DNA of 64,000 bases, from the NCBI RefSeq assembly GCF_009729075.1, contig NZ_VTGY01000012.1:124001-188000 (forward strand), given 5' to 3'. A program made the translations under genes and the position numbers. Numbering within the stretch: position 1 is the stretch's first letter; every line of letters starts with the position of its first letter. Of the stretch, positions 6,998 through 16,122 are shown piece after piece. The stretch comes from Mycolicibacterium sp. CBMA 226. Its GTDB lineage: Bacteria; Actinomycetota; Actinomycetes; Mycobacteriales; Mycobacteriaceae. The notes under the pieces were generated by a model, which had not been told where the DNA came from, did not search any database, and saw only the letters and a program-made list of their open reading frames with translations.

Positions 6998-8887
6998 TCA
7001 TCGCCCGGTGCGTCTCGTGAATTCTTGGGTGATGCTCAATGCGAGCGCCCGGTCGAGGGATCGCCGGTACCGGCGCACCTTGCCGGCACGAGCAGCGGCG
7101 ACGCCGGCCGCGATGGCGGCCATGGCGGCGAGCGACACTGCACCGAAGAGCGACACGGGCGTGGGTTGGCGTCCCAGATAGGCCCACAGGGCGGCCAGTC
7201 CGACGAATGCCAACGCAACCGCGCTGACCACCGCTGTGGCGCCGCTCGCGACTGAACCGCGTCCGCGCCGCAGGGTACGCAGACTGGACTCGAGGTAGGC
7301 CGCGCTGAACAGCGCCAGCAGACCGATGCAGACCGTCGTCGCAGTTGGTAACGGGGATTGCGTGGACCGGAGCTGGAATCGGTACCACGCAGCCGACTTG
7401 TTGCCGGTCGTGACGGTGACCTCGGCAGCGAGTTGACCGGCCAGGATCAGCGGGCTCACCGGTGCCGATACAGTTCCGGCGCTGCCCTGGAGTTCGGCTT
7501 TTTGCGTGGCGACCGACAGCCCAAGGATGTTCAGCGACAGCGATACGTCGGTGACATTCGGCGCGCTGATCGTGACAGGGATCGGGTGGGCAAGGTCAAC
7601 TCGATCAACGGAGCCGAGTGTCGGATCCGTGCCCGCGATGGTCACCACCCCGGGGAGCAGGCCGCCGCCGGGCGGCGTGACCGGACCGAAAACACCGATC
7701 GCGACGCACAGTACGGCAAGGACGAGCGCGACGATCGCCGGAATTCTGGGGGACCGGAAAGCGACGATGCGGCGCACCGGCTTGACGTCATCGCGGTCCA
7801 GGTCGCTGAGGTTGATCGCAGCCCGGGGCAGCGGTTCGGTAGGCCGGATCCGAGTCGTGCTGCGGACGGTGCGTTCTGCCGTACCCGGGGTGCTCACGGG
7901 AGTGGATTGCGCCGGTGTGTGGACCTGGGTGGGTTGCCCCGGCGTGCGGAACTCGGTGGCGTGCCGACGCCCCGTCGCGGCGGCCGTGATGGTGTCGGCG
8001 CCCAGGACGGGAACGCCGATTTCGCTGAGCCAGTTTTGTCCCCATGATTGGCTTGCCGGCGTCGCCAACGCCACGCCAAAGGCTTCGGCAGAGTCGTATC
8101 GGTACCCCGGATCGGTCGCCAAGCCTTGCATCACCACGTCGGCAATGGCTTTCGGAATTCCTGGGGCCACCTCCGTGAGGGGTATCGGCTGCTCGTAGGC
8201 GTGCATGAACAACATCGCCATGGTGTCGGACGTGGGCGGAAACGGCAGCTTTCCGGACAGCAGTTGATACGTCATGGTGGCAAGCGCGTAAACGTCGGTC
8301 GCCGGCGAAAGTTCCAGCCCGCGTACTTGTTCCGGGGCGATGTACGAAGGCGTGCCCACGATCATGCCGGTTTTGGTGACGAGTTGGCCATCCCCGCCCA
8401 TGATTTTCGCGATCCCGAAGTCGGTGAGCTTCACCGTGCCATTTGACGAGAACATGAGGTTCGCCGGCTTGATGTCGCGATGGAGCACGCCACGGCGGTG
8501 TGCGTCCTGTAGGCCCGCTGCACACGAAAGGGCCACCGCGATGGACGTCGACGCGTCGAATCCCTCCTTCTGGAAGCGATCGTGGACAGTTCCGCCGGAC
8601 AGGTACTCCAGGACCAGTAGACAGAGATCCGCCTCCTGGACGTAGTCGTACACCGAGACGACATGGGGATGGTCGATGGCAGCCATCAACGTGGCTTCCG
8701 TGGCGAACCGCTTTCGTAATTCCGCATCGGCCGCGAATTGGGGCGGAATCTGTTTGATCGCCACCCGCCGCTGCAGCTCGCGATGCACGCCGCCAAAGAC
8801 TTCGCCGCATCCGCCGGCCCCGATTTGCCCGCCAATGTCATAGCCGGGCAGCGCAGTACGGATTCGCGCTGAGTTGTCCGAGGTCAA
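6998..8887 (-). CDS. Membrane Ser/Thr protein kinase with extracytoplasmic domain
   Basis: A 629-residue PknB-class kinase. The catalytic domain covers roughly residues 15-280: glycine loop GAGGCGEV (23-30), ATP-binding K45, HRDIKPAN (136-143), DFG (156-158) and APE (184-186), all intact. A proline/threonine-rich linker (about 285-385) leads to a membrane helix near 388-410, a beta-rich extracytoplasmic domain (about 415-520) and three further hydrophobic helices, unlike the PASTA architecture of PknB. The start overlaps the stop of the preceding membrane-protein gene by four bases, and that protein has a similar secreted domain. The three genes probably form one sensing or signalling unit. 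The ligand and targets are unknown. Confidence 0.88.
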   Translation of the reverse strand: MTSDNSARIRTALPGYDIGGQIGAGGCGEVFGGVHRELQRRVAIKQIPPQFAADAELRKRFATEATLMAAIDHPHVVSVYDYVQEADLCLLVLEYLSGGTVHDRFQKEGFDASTSIAVALSCAAGLQDAHRRGVLHRDIKPANLMFSSNGTVKLTDFGIAKIMGGDGQLVTKTGMIVGTPSYIAPEQVRGLELSPATDVYALATMTYQLLSGKLPFPPTSDTMAMLFMHAYEQPIPLTEVAPGIPKAIADVVMQGLATDPGYRYDSAEAFGVALATPASQSWGQNWLSEIGVPVLGADTITAAATGRRHATEFRTPGQPTQVHTPAQSTPVSTPGTAERTVRSTTRIRPTEPLPRAAINLSDLDRDDVKPVRRIVAFRSPRIPAIVALVLAVLCVAIGVFGPVTPPGGGLLPGVVTIAGTDPTLGSVDRVDLAHPIPVTISAPNVTDVSLSLNILGLSVATQKAELQGSAGTVSAPVSPLILAGQLAAEVTVTTGNKSAAWYRFQLRSTQSPLPTATTVCIGLLALFSAAYLESSLRTLRRGRGSVASGATAVVSAVALAFVGLAALWAYLGRQPTPVSLFGAVSLAAMAAIAAGVAAARAGKVRRYRRSLDRALALSITQEFTRRTGR

Positions 8888-9795
8888 TCGCCCGCCCTGT
8901 GGTCGGGCGCCGCCGTGCGCATGGTCTGGATGGTCACTGTCGGTTCATCGGCGCTGACCGGGGTCAACCGATCGGTTGTTTCCGTATGGAGTGCGTCGGT
9001 CCCGATGACCATATCGTCGTCGAGGATGTCGTCGTCCTCGTCGTCGTCCTCATCACGCGGGGTGGGGCTGAAGTACCCGCATGCGAAGAACAACGCCGCG
9101 GTTACCCCCGCGACCGCCAGCCAGATCGGGGTCTCGGGCACCCAGATCCGGCATGCCGAGGCCGTGAAGAGCAGCAGCAGACCGACTCCGATGCCGGGCA
9201 TGAGCAGTCGGACGCCGCGGAGAAATCGATTGTCGGACAGCTTGTGTCGGGCGAGAGCCAGGGCGGCATCGATGGATGCAAGGGCTGTCAGCACCAGCAG
9301 GGCGAAACCGAACAGTCCGTACACGCTGAAGTACGACCCGCGGATGTCGCTGACCATCGGTGTCGCCGCGATCGTGTTGCCGTCGGCGTCGGTGACGGCC
9401 ATCTCGCCGCGCATCAAGCCGACGCCCTGTCGTTTCAGGCCGGACAGTTCGAGTCGGTAGCGAACGGTCTCGGTGGCACCGGGCGCGATCTGAAAGTCGA
9501 CGTTGGCGAGGTAGTTGTAGAACACCAGGCCGAGCACGCGCCCGCTCAACTCGACATGCCGGATGTGGACTGCCTGGTCGCCGTGATTGGCGACCTGTAC
9601 CGCGACGTCGACCGAGTCGCCGGGCACCAGGCGTAGCGGTGCGGACTGCGTACTGTCCTTGAGGTTCTGGCCGTCGACGGTTGCCGAAACAATCTGCACC
9701 GCAGCGTCTTTCGCTGATGTCGACGCGCTCGCCGACGGTGCAGACAGCAGCGTGCACCCGGCCACCAACAAAACGACCACGACGAAATTACGCAC
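8884..9795 (-). CDS. Membrane protein with secreted Ig/CARDB-like domain and acidic tail
   Basis: 303 residues from a GTG. A signal peptide (about 1-25, ending near SASAS) is followed by a beta-rich extracytoplasmic region (about 30-160) with a pattern like an Ig or CARDB fold (PGDSVDVAVQVANHGDQAVHI). Three or four membrane helices follow (about 168-245), then a very acidic cytoplasmic tail (DEDDDEDDD) and a threonine-rich end. The tail could be phosphorylated by the kinase encoded immediately downstream, with which the gene overlaps by four bases; that is inference. I do not recognise a named family. Confidence 0.7.
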   Translation of the reverse strand: MRNFVVVVLLVAGCTLLSAPSASASTSAKDAAVQIVSATVDGQNLKDSTQSAPLRLVPGDSVDVAVQVANHGDQAVHIRHVELSGRVLGLVFYNYLANVDFQIAPGATETVRYRLELSGLKRQGVGLMRGEMAVTDADGNTIAATPMVSDIRGSYFSVYGLFGFALLVLTALASIDAALALARHKLSDNRFLRGVRLLMPGIGVGLLLLFTASACRIWVPETPIWLAVAGVTAALFFACGYFSPTPRDEDDDEDDDILDDDMVIGTDALHTETTDRLTPVSADEPTVTIQTMRTAAPDHRAGD

Positions 9796-10408
9796 GTTGC
9801 GGCCTTCTTGCTGTCAGCTGCACGATGACCCGATGGGCGTAGTACCAGACCCCGATGGCCAAGAGCACCAGGATGATGATCTCCGCGGAAGTGCCGGCAT
9901 CGACGCTGTTGGTCAACATCACGTTCTCGGTCCGGCTCAGCGGCGCGTTACTGACAGTGAGCGGTTGCACCGGGGCCGGGGTAACGGCGGCTGGCACGGG
10001 TGGACCTTCGGACTGCGGGGCTTGCGGTGGTATCGGTACGTCGACCGGCTGGGTCGGCTGGATCGGCTGGGGCCGGGTGGGGACCGGGGTGTTGATAACC
10101 GGCGGCGGCAACGTCGGTGTTGGCACCGAGGGCGGTGGGCTGTGAATCACTACGGTATCGGCGGTAACCGATGGTCCGGGTCCGTTCGCTGGGGGAGGAG
10201 CCGGAGTGGTCGGGGTGTAGTGGCTCCCGCTCCCATCGGAGCTCGGCGCATTCGTTGGCCTGTTGGCGTTGGTCGGGCGCGGGGGCGGCGGAGACGGGGC
10301 TGCGTGACTGACCGTGAGACCGGCTGATGTGGCGAACGCCGCGAAATAAGCGGCAAACACGACAGTGAGTGCGGTAGCGCGCAGTCTGTTCGAGGTTCTG
10401 TCGCTCAC
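9788..10408 (-). CDS. Proline-rich exported protein with C-terminal membrane anchor
   Basis: 206 residues from a GTG with a modest gggagc ribosome site. An N-terminal signal peptide ends near AAPS (residue about 37). A low-complexity Pro/Thr/Ser region (about 38-150) could span the cell wall, and a C-terminal membrane helix (EIIILVLLAIGVWYYAH) is followed by a basic tail. It overlaps the next gene by eight bases and is the first gene of a three-gene operon ending in a kinase. It may present a wall-spanning sensor segment. No enzyme motif is present. Confidence 0.65.
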   Translation of the reverse strand: MSDRTSNRLRATALTVVFAAYFAAFATSAGLTVSHAAPSPPPPRPTNANRPTNAPSSDGSGSHYTPTTPAPPPANGPGPSVTADTVVIHSPPPSVPTPTLPPPVINTPVPTRPQPIQPTQPVDVPIPPQAPQSEGPPVPAAVTPAPVQPLTVSNAPLSRTENVMLTNSVDAGTSAEIIILVLLAIGVWYYAHRVIVQLTARRPQRA

Positions 10409-10561
10409 TGGAAGCTCCCGCGTAGTAGCCGTGAACCACTCGGAGATATTGAATCACCGTTTCGGCTGCTATGGATCCTACGAGCATTGAGGCCGCGAAT
10501 ACAGGCTGAAATCGCGTTGGCCGTGGCGGGCCCCGTCCCACCGCGGCTTCGGTTGGTTCGC

Positions 10562-13500
10562 CTAAGCGTCGACGGTCACGGGATCGCGCTCCGCCGTCGT
10601 GGTCGCGGCGTGCCCCTCGGCGGCGGTGGGCTTACTCGGCCACCAGATGCGGTTGCCGATCATTGCCATGGCGGCCGGCACCAGCACGGTACGCACCAGG
10701 GTGATGTCGATGATCAGGCCGATGCCGATGGTGAAGCCGATCTGCAGCAGGTTGATCACCCGGCCGCTCATCAACGCGAACATCGTGAGCGCGAACACGA
10801 TTCCGGCGGTGGTGATCACGCTGCCGGTGCTACCGAAGCTGCGCATGATGCCGCGGATCATGCCGTCGCCGGACTCTTCGCGGATGCGTGCGGCGAACAG
10901 CATGCTGTAGTCCGCGCCGACGGCGATGAGCGCCATGAAGGACACCGGGAACACCGACCAGTCGACGTCGATGCCGATGATGTGCTGCCACACCAAGACG
11001 CTGAATCCGGAGGCGGCAGCGAACGACAGCGTCACCACCGCAACCATGAACGCCGGCGCCGCGATGCTGCGTAGCAGCACGATCAACACCAGCAGCACGC
11101 CGAGGATCGCGACGATGCCATAGACGGCGAAGTCATGCCACACCTGGTCCCGCATGTCGGCTGACAGCGACGCCAGGCCGGTGCTGGCGAATCGGGCTGT
11201 CTGCAAAGAAGTTCCGGCTGCGGCCTCGGTTGCGGCCGGCGCCAGCGCACGGGACGCATCCAAGGCCTGGGCGCTGTACGGGTTGACCTTCCAGATGACG
11301 AGCATCCGTGCCGTCTTGCCGTCGGGCGAGAACAGCAGGTCCTGTGCGGCGCGGAACGCCGGGTCCGAAAAGCCTTGCGGCGGAAGGTAGAAGCCGGAGG
11401 CCGGGCCGCCGGTCGTGTGCGTGCTCAAGGTCGTCAGGTAGTCCGTCGCCTGCCCGAGCCCGTCGGTCAGCTGCCCGGACATGTCCACCACCCGGTCCAC
11501 GCCGCCCTTCACCTGGTCGAGTCCGGCGGCGAGCCGGGTCATCCCGGCGCTGAGCTGGTCGGCGCCGCGTACCAGTTCGGTCAGCTGGACACGGGCCTGC
11601 GCGGGTGAACCGCCGGGCAGGTTCGCGACCATTTTCTGCAACGTGGCCAACGCATCTCGGATGGCCGGCTCGGCGGCCCGCACCTTCTCGACGGTCACTT
11701 GCGGGATCGCGCTGAGTCGCTGGGCCTGCAGCAGCGCCCGGCTGACGGCGCCGTTGGAGATCGAGTCGAGGTCGGCGATGTCCGCGCGGGCCCGGCTGCA
11801 CACCGGGTTCAGCAGACAGTCGGGGCCGGGCTGCGGCGACAGTGCCGAGCCGAGTGCCGAACTCACCAGTCGGCCGGCGTCTGCGACCTGGGCGTTGCCG
11901 TCGATGGCCTGCAGTGCCGCGTCGAGCAATCCGGTGGAGGAGGCGAGGTCGGCCAACGCCGAACGGACGTCCACGGTGCCGTCGGTGAGGGTCGACAGGC
12001 CCGAGCCGGCGGCCTGGTAACCGTCGAGTACCTCATGGGCCAGCCCGGTCACTTGCCTGATGCCCGAGACCAATTGAGGAATCTGGGTCACCGCGGAGGC
12101 GGCGCCGTCGCGCAGCTGGGCGGTGCCCGAGTCCAGTCGGTGCATGTCGGGAACGGCTTTGCTGACCTGGCTCTTGGCGTCGCCCAGCCGCTCGGCCATG
12201 ACGCCGGCCTGGTAGCCGATGGTGGTCTGCGGCAACTGTTTTCCGGCCGGCCGGGTCATCGAACGGACATACGCGATCTCGGGTATTCCGGCGATGCGGC
12301 CGGCGACGCGGTCCAGTGCGGCGAGGTCGTCGGTGTTCCGCATGTCATGGTCGGCCGAGACGATCAGGTATTCCGGCGCCGCCTCGTTGACACCCCAATG
12401 GGCGTAGGTCTTCTCGTAACCGACGGAACTCTCGGTGTCGTCGAGCTGCATGGCGTTCTCGTCGAAGTTCACCCGGAACGTGGTCAGAACCGTTGCGGAG
12501 CCGAGCAACAGCACCAGCGACGCGGCCACGAGGACGCCGGACCGGCGGATCATGGTGGATCCGATTCGGCGCCAGCGGCGGTCGTTGAGGGGCCGCGGTT
12601 CGGCCAGGCCACGGCGGCCGAGAATCGACAGCAGGGCGTAGGGCAGTGACATGGACACCGCGAGGCCGAGCACGATGGCGATGGCGATCGGCGGGCCGGC
12701 GGCCTTGAACATGCCGAGTTCGGTGAACCCCATGGCGGTCGCGGCCGCCGCGATGGTCAGCATGGAAGCGATGAGGATGCCCGAAACCCGCTGTCCGGCT
12801 TGGCTGATGGCTTCGATGACGGGCACCTGGTTACGCCGGGCTTCGTGGTAGCCGGCGAGGATGAAGATGGCGTAGTCCGTTGCGGACCCGAGCAGCATCG
12901 CGGTCATCAGGGCGATGGTGAAGTTCGAGACGGTGAGTACCCCCGTCATGCCGAGCAGCGACACGATCGGCCGGGCCACACCGAGACCGATGCCGATGGT
13001 CAACAGCGGAATTATCGCGGTGGCCAGCGACCGGTATACGACGAGCAGCACCAGCGTGATCAGCAGGACGGACACCACTGTGATGATCAGCAGCGAGAAG
13101 TCCATGGCGCTGAACAGATCTGCCAGCGTGGGTGACGGCCCGGTGAGATAGACCCCGACGCCGGGTGGTTTGGGCAGCGCCTTGAGCTGGTCGCGAATGG
13201 CGATCGTGTTCTGGTGGGCCCGAGTGGAGCCCACGTCGCCGGTGCCGGCGAGGACGAGGTTGATGGCCTTGTGATCGGGGCTGAGCGCGATGTCCCGCAA
13301 CTGCGGATTGTCGTAGGTATCGAGCACGTACGCGACGTTGGTGGTGTCGCGCTGCAGCGTGGCGACGATGCTGCGGTACAGGGCTTCGTCGGCCGCATTG
13401 ATGCCGTGCTCGTCGACCAGCACGACGCTGCCGACCGCCGACGACCGCGGGACGCCGAACGCGTCAGACATCTCCCGCAGCGTCTGGGCGGCCTTGATGT

Positions 13501-13663
13501 TGCCCGGCATGAACGGTGCGGAGTGGGCTGCCACGGTTTGCTCGAGCTGGGGGATCGCGACGTTGAGAATGCCGGCCAGTGCCACCCAGAAGCCGATGAC
13601 CAACCATGCCCATTTGGCACAGAAGCGGCTGGTGGCGGCGAAAAACCTGCTGTTGTGTCCCAC
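10562..13663 (-). CDS. MmpL-family RND lipid transporter
   Basis: A 1033-residue inner-membrane transporter starting at a GTG with the purine tract aaggggg upstream. It has the MmpL layout: one N-terminal helix, a periplasmic porter domain (about 40-190), five helices, a second, larger periplasmic domain (about 410-800), and the final helix bundle. The proton-relay Asp-Tyr pairs appear as SATDYAIF near residue 260 and GADYSMLF near residue 930. MmpL proteins export envelope lipids or siderophores using the proton gradient. No mmpS partner is adjacent. The gene is divergent from a TetR regulator, with two matching operators in the 113-base gap, so repression by that regulator is likely. The substrate is unknown. 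Confidence 0.92.
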   Translation of the reverse strand: MGHNSRFFAATSRFCAKWAWLVIGFWVALAGILNVAIPQLEQTVAAHSAPFMPGNIKAAQTLREMSDAFGVPRSSAVGSVVLVDEHGINAADEALYRSIVATLQRDTTNVAYVLDTYDNPQLRDIALSPDHKAINLVLAGTGDVGSTRAHQNTIAIRDQLKALPKPPGVGVYLTGPSPTLADLFSAMDFSLLIITVVSVLLITLVLLVVYRSLATAIIPLLTIGIGLGVARPIVSLLGMTGVLTVSNFTIALMTAMLLGSATDYAIFILAGYHEARRNQVPVIEAISQAGQRVSGILIASMLTIAAAATAMGFTELGMFKAAGPPIAIAIVLGLAVSMSLPYALLSILGRRGLAEPRPLNDRRWRRIGSTMIRRSGVLVAASLVLLLGSATVLTTFRVNFDENAMQLDDTESSVGYEKTYAHWGVNEAAPEYLIVSADHDMRNTDDLAALDRVAGRIAGIPEIAYVRSMTRPAGKQLPQTTIGYQAGVMAERLGDAKSQVSKAVPDMHRLDSGTAQLRDGAASAVTQIPQLVSGIRQVTGLAHEVLDGYQAAGSGLSTLTDGTVDVRSALADLASSTGLLDAALQAIDGNAQVADAGRLVSSALGSALSPQPGPDCLLNPVCSRARADIADLDSISNGAVSRALLQAQRLSAIPQVTVEKVRAAEPAIRDALATLQKMVANLPGGSPAQARVQLTELVRGADQLSAGMTRLAAGLDQVKGGVDRVVDMSGQLTDGLGQATDYLTTLSTHTTGGPASGFYLPPQGFSDPAFRAAQDLLFSPDGKTARMLVIWKVNPYSAQALDASRALAPAATEAAAGTSLQTARFASTGLASLSADMRDQVWHDFAVYGIVAILGVLLVLIVLLRSIAAPAFMVAVVTLSFAAASGFSVLVWQHIIGIDVDWSVFPVSFMALIAVGADYSMLFAARIREESGDGMIRGIMRSFGSTGSVITTAGIVFALTMFALMSGRVINLLQIGFTIGIGLIIDITLVRTVLVPAAMAMIGNRIWWPSKPTAAEGHAATTTAERDPVTVDA

Positions 13664-13690
13664 CCGGACCCCCTTGATTCGAGACCGGAA

Positions 13691-13744
13691 CTACACCGTT
13701 CGGTCTACTATTGGTGGCAGACGCTAGTAGACCGACTGGTGTAC
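13691..13744. promoter_or_regulatory. Twin TetR-type operators between mmpL and tetR
   Basis: Two 18-base imperfect palindromes of the form GTAnACCnnnnGGTnTAC are seen, at 13691-13708 (ctacaccgttcggtctac, first base varied) and 13727-13744 (gtagaccgactggtgtac), with centres 36 bases apart. They are also arranged as a larger inverted repeat: cggtctacta (13701-13710) is the exact reverse complement of tagtagaccg (13725-13734). This is the expected layout for a TetR dimer pair controlling both divergent promoters. Confidence 0.7.
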
Positions 13745-13776
13745 AAACAACGCTGAAGGACAGGGAGTTACGTCAC

Positions 13777-14346
13777 ATGAGTGCCCGTGATCGGCTCGTC
13801 GTCACAGCCATCGATCTGATTCGGCGCCAAGGTGTCGCGGGGACCGGCCTCAGCCAGTTGCTCGAACGCAGCGGCGCCGCACGCCGGTCGCTCTACCTGA
13901 ACTTCCCCGGCGGCAAGGCCGAACTCGTGGCCGACGCGACAGTCACGGCGGGCAACACGCTCGCCGACGGCATCGACCGACTGATCGGCGAACGCGGTCC
14001 GGTCGGGGCGGTCCGGGCCTTCATCGAGATGTGGATTGCGAACCTGGCCAGTGGCGACTTCGAGGTCGGCTGCCCGATCGTCGCTGCCGCACTCGGCAGG
14101 TCGGAGGCGCCCGCCGCGGCCGACGCTGCCGGCGAGGTCTTCCTGGACTGGGAACGTCGTATCGCCGCCGGGCTCGAAGCCGCAGGGCTGTCAGCCGATG
14201 ACGCCGCTCGGCAGGCGACGCTGACGGTCGCCGCCGTGGAAGGTGCCATCGTCATGGCACAGGCGACCCGTTCGGATCTGCCGTTGCGTCGCGTCGAGCA
14301 GGCGCTCGTCGAGGCGGTGGAGCAACAGCTAGGCAGCCGGGGCTGA
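13777..14346 (+). CDS. TetR-family transcriptional regulator (LmrA/YxaF-like)
   Basis: 189 residues from the ATG at 13777, chosen because it follows an aggacagggag ribosome site and gives the normal N-terminus MSARDRLVVTAIDLIRRQG. The longer frame would begin inside the operator region. The helix-turn-helix is at about 25-50 (TGLSQLLERSGAARRSLYLNFPGGK). The C-terminal ligand domain resembles the LmrA/YxaF branch. It most likely represses the divergent mmpL gene and itself through the twin palindromes. Its 3' end overlaps the convergent hydrolase gene by 18 bases. Confidence 0.85.
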   Translation: MSARDRLVVTAIDLIRRQGVAGTGLSQLLERSGAARRSLYLNFPGGKAELVADATVTAGNTLADGIDRLIGERGPVGAVRAFIEMWIANLASGDFEVGCPIVAAALGRSEAPAAADAAGEVFLDWERRIAAGLEAAGLSADDAARQATLTVAAVEGAIVMAQATRSDLPLRRVEQALVEAVEQQLGSRG

Positions 14347-15330
14347 CCCGCCCGCTTCGGGCGCGCTCGACAGGCATTCGGCGACGAAACGGGCGATCCG
14401 CGCGTAGGCCTGGCGGCTCTCGGGCAGTCCGGGAAATATGGCGGGGAAGGCATGGAGTTGGCGGGGCCAAGCCGCGACCTCGCAGGTGCGCCCCGCTCGG
14501 TGCAGTTTGTCCTGCATCCGCTCGGCGTCGCACAGCAGTGACTCGGTTGCGGAGACGACGATCAGGGACGGCGGCATCGCATCCATGGGGCCGGACAGCG
14601 GCTCCAACTGTTCGAGATTGCCGGTGGGACAGATACGTTCGGTGATGACCGGCAGGCCGGTGGCAATCCCGAAGACGTCGGTCAGCGCGGTCGAATGCGC
14701 GGCGCGCGCAACGTTGTCCAGTTCCAGCAGGGGCGAAATGCCCACCACGCCTGCGGGACTCGGCAGCCCGTGCCGCGGGGCCTGCTGCGCGGTGGCGAAC
14801 GCCAGAAATCCACCCGCCGAGTCGCCTGCGATGATGACCTTGGCCGGATCGATGCCCTGACTCAGCAGATGGCGGTAAGCGCCGAGACAGTCCTGGACGG
14901 TCGTCGCCAAGTCGACCTCGGGGTACTGCCGATATTCGACGTGCACCAACGGCAATCGCGTGACGCGCGAGAGGGCGGCGACGGCGCGCAGGTGGGTGTT
15001 CAGGTCCCCGAGGACGAATCCGCCGCCGTGGAAGTACAAAATGACACCGTCTTTGATCTGGGCGTCGAGGTCGGATGGCGAAACCCACTCGACGGGCAGG
15101 CCGTTCCAGGTTTCGGCAGCCAATCGGAAGCCACGTGGCGGGCGGCGCCGCTGCAGGCTGGCGAACCGGTTCACGTTTCGTCCCACGCGGACGATCCGCT
15201 GCGACGTGGCTTCGTATTCGGCCGTGGTCAGGGCGCGAATCAGGATGCGGGCCAACAGCAATGACGCAAAGAAGTGAATGATGCGGGCACGCAGACTGGC
15301 CGGCTCGGCGGCGTGCACGACGGCGCTCAC
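14329..15330 (-). CDS. Alpha/beta hydrolase, HSL family lipase/esterase
   Basis: 333 residues starting at the GTG at 15330, which overlaps the xthA stop (GTGA). The HSL-family motifs are complete: HGGGF near residue 108, nucleophile elbow GDSAGG near 178, the acid in SATESLLCDA and the histidine in QLHAFP. It resembles the Lip esterases of mycobacteria (LipN/LipU class), which hydrolyse short acyl esters. Overlap with xthA suggests co-transcription without obvious functional relation. The upstream extension of the frame lies within xthA and was not used. Confidence 0.82.
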   Translation of the reverse strand: MSAVVHAAEPASLRARIIHFFASLLLARILIRALTTAEYEATSQRIVRVGRNVNRFASLQRRRPPRGFRLAAETWNGLPVEWVSPSDLDAQIKDGVILYFHGGGFVLGDLNTHLRAVAALSRVTRLPLVHVEYRQYPEVDLATTVQDCLGAYRHLLSQGIDPAKVIIAGDSAGGFLAFATAQQAPRHGLPSPAGVVGISPLLELDNVARAAHSTALTDVFGIATGLPVITERICPTGNLEQLEPLSGPMDAMPPSLIVVSATESLLCDAERMQDKLHRAGRTCEVAAWPRQLHAFPAIFPGLPESRQAYARIARFVAECLSSAPEAGGSAPAA

Positions 15331-16112
15331 TGCGCCAACTCCACCAGTACGGGCGCATGATCGCTCGGCTGCTTGCCCTTTCGCTCCTCGCGGACGATCT
15401 CGCCGTGCGTGACCCGGGCCGCGAATTCCGGTGAGCCCAGGACGAAGTCGATGCGCATGCCCTGCTTCTTGGGGAACCGCAGCTGGGTGTAATCCCAATA
15501 CGTGTAGACCCCCGGGCCCGGCGTGAACGGCCGCACGACGTCCGCGAATCCCGCGTCATTGATGGCGCGGAACGCCGCGCGCTCCGGTTCCGAGACGTGC
15601 GTCGAGTTCTGAAACACCGCCATATCCCAGACGTCCTCGTCGGTCGGCGCGATGTTCCAGTCGCCCATCAGGGCCAGCGGCAGCGACGGATCGTCGGCCA
15701 GCCAGCCCGTCGCGGTGTCCCGCAGCGCGGCAAGCCATTTCAGCTTGTAGGGCAGGTGCGGGTCTTCCAGAGTCCGCCCGTTGGGCACGTACAGGCTCCA
15801 CACGCGGACCCCACCGCACGTGGCGCCGATGGCGCGGGCCTCGTCGGCGTCCTGCCACTGCGGTTGGCCGTCGAAGCCGATCCGCACGTCCTCGAGTCCC
15901 ACGCGCGACGCGATGGCCACGCCGTTCCACTGGCTGTGTCCGACGTGCGCCACCTCGTAACCGAGTGCCGCGAACGGCATCGTCGGGAACTGCTCGTCCT
16001 TGCACTTGGTTTCCTGCATGGCGAGCACGTCGACGTCGGCACGCGACAGCCAGTCCGTCACCCGGTCGACCCGGGTGCGAATGGAGTTGACGTTCCAGGT
16101 GGCGATACGCAT
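15327..16112 (-). CDS. xthA: Exodeoxyribonuclease III (AP endonuclease)
   Basis: 261 residues from the ATG at 16112, giving the standard start MRIATWNVNSIRTRV. Family motifs are visible: the N7-type asparagine in WNVN, QETK (metal-binding Glu), GDWNIAP, and the terminal SDHAP with the catalytic histidine. The enzyme cuts DNA at abasic sites in base-excision repair. It corresponds by order to Rv0427c, the first gene of the conserved core in this window, but here it is separated from the acetyltransferase/def pair by the JetABC operon and a secreted-protein gene. The JetC stop lies ten bases upstream, so read-through is likely. Confidence 0.93.
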   Translation of the reverse strand: MRIATWNVNSIRTRVDRVTDWLSRADVDVLAMQETKCKDEQFPTMPFAALGYEVAHVGHSQWNGVAIASRVGLEDVRIGFDGQPQWQDADEARAIGATCGGVRVWSLYVPNGRTLEDPHLPYKLKWLAALRDTATGWLADDPSLPLALMGDWNIAPTDEDVWDMAVFQNSTHVSEPERAAFRAINDAGFADVVRPFTPGPGVYTYWDYTQLRFPKKQGMRIDFVLGSPEFAARVTHGEIVREERKGKQPSDHAPVLVELAQ

Positions 16113-16122
16113 GACGCTCCGA

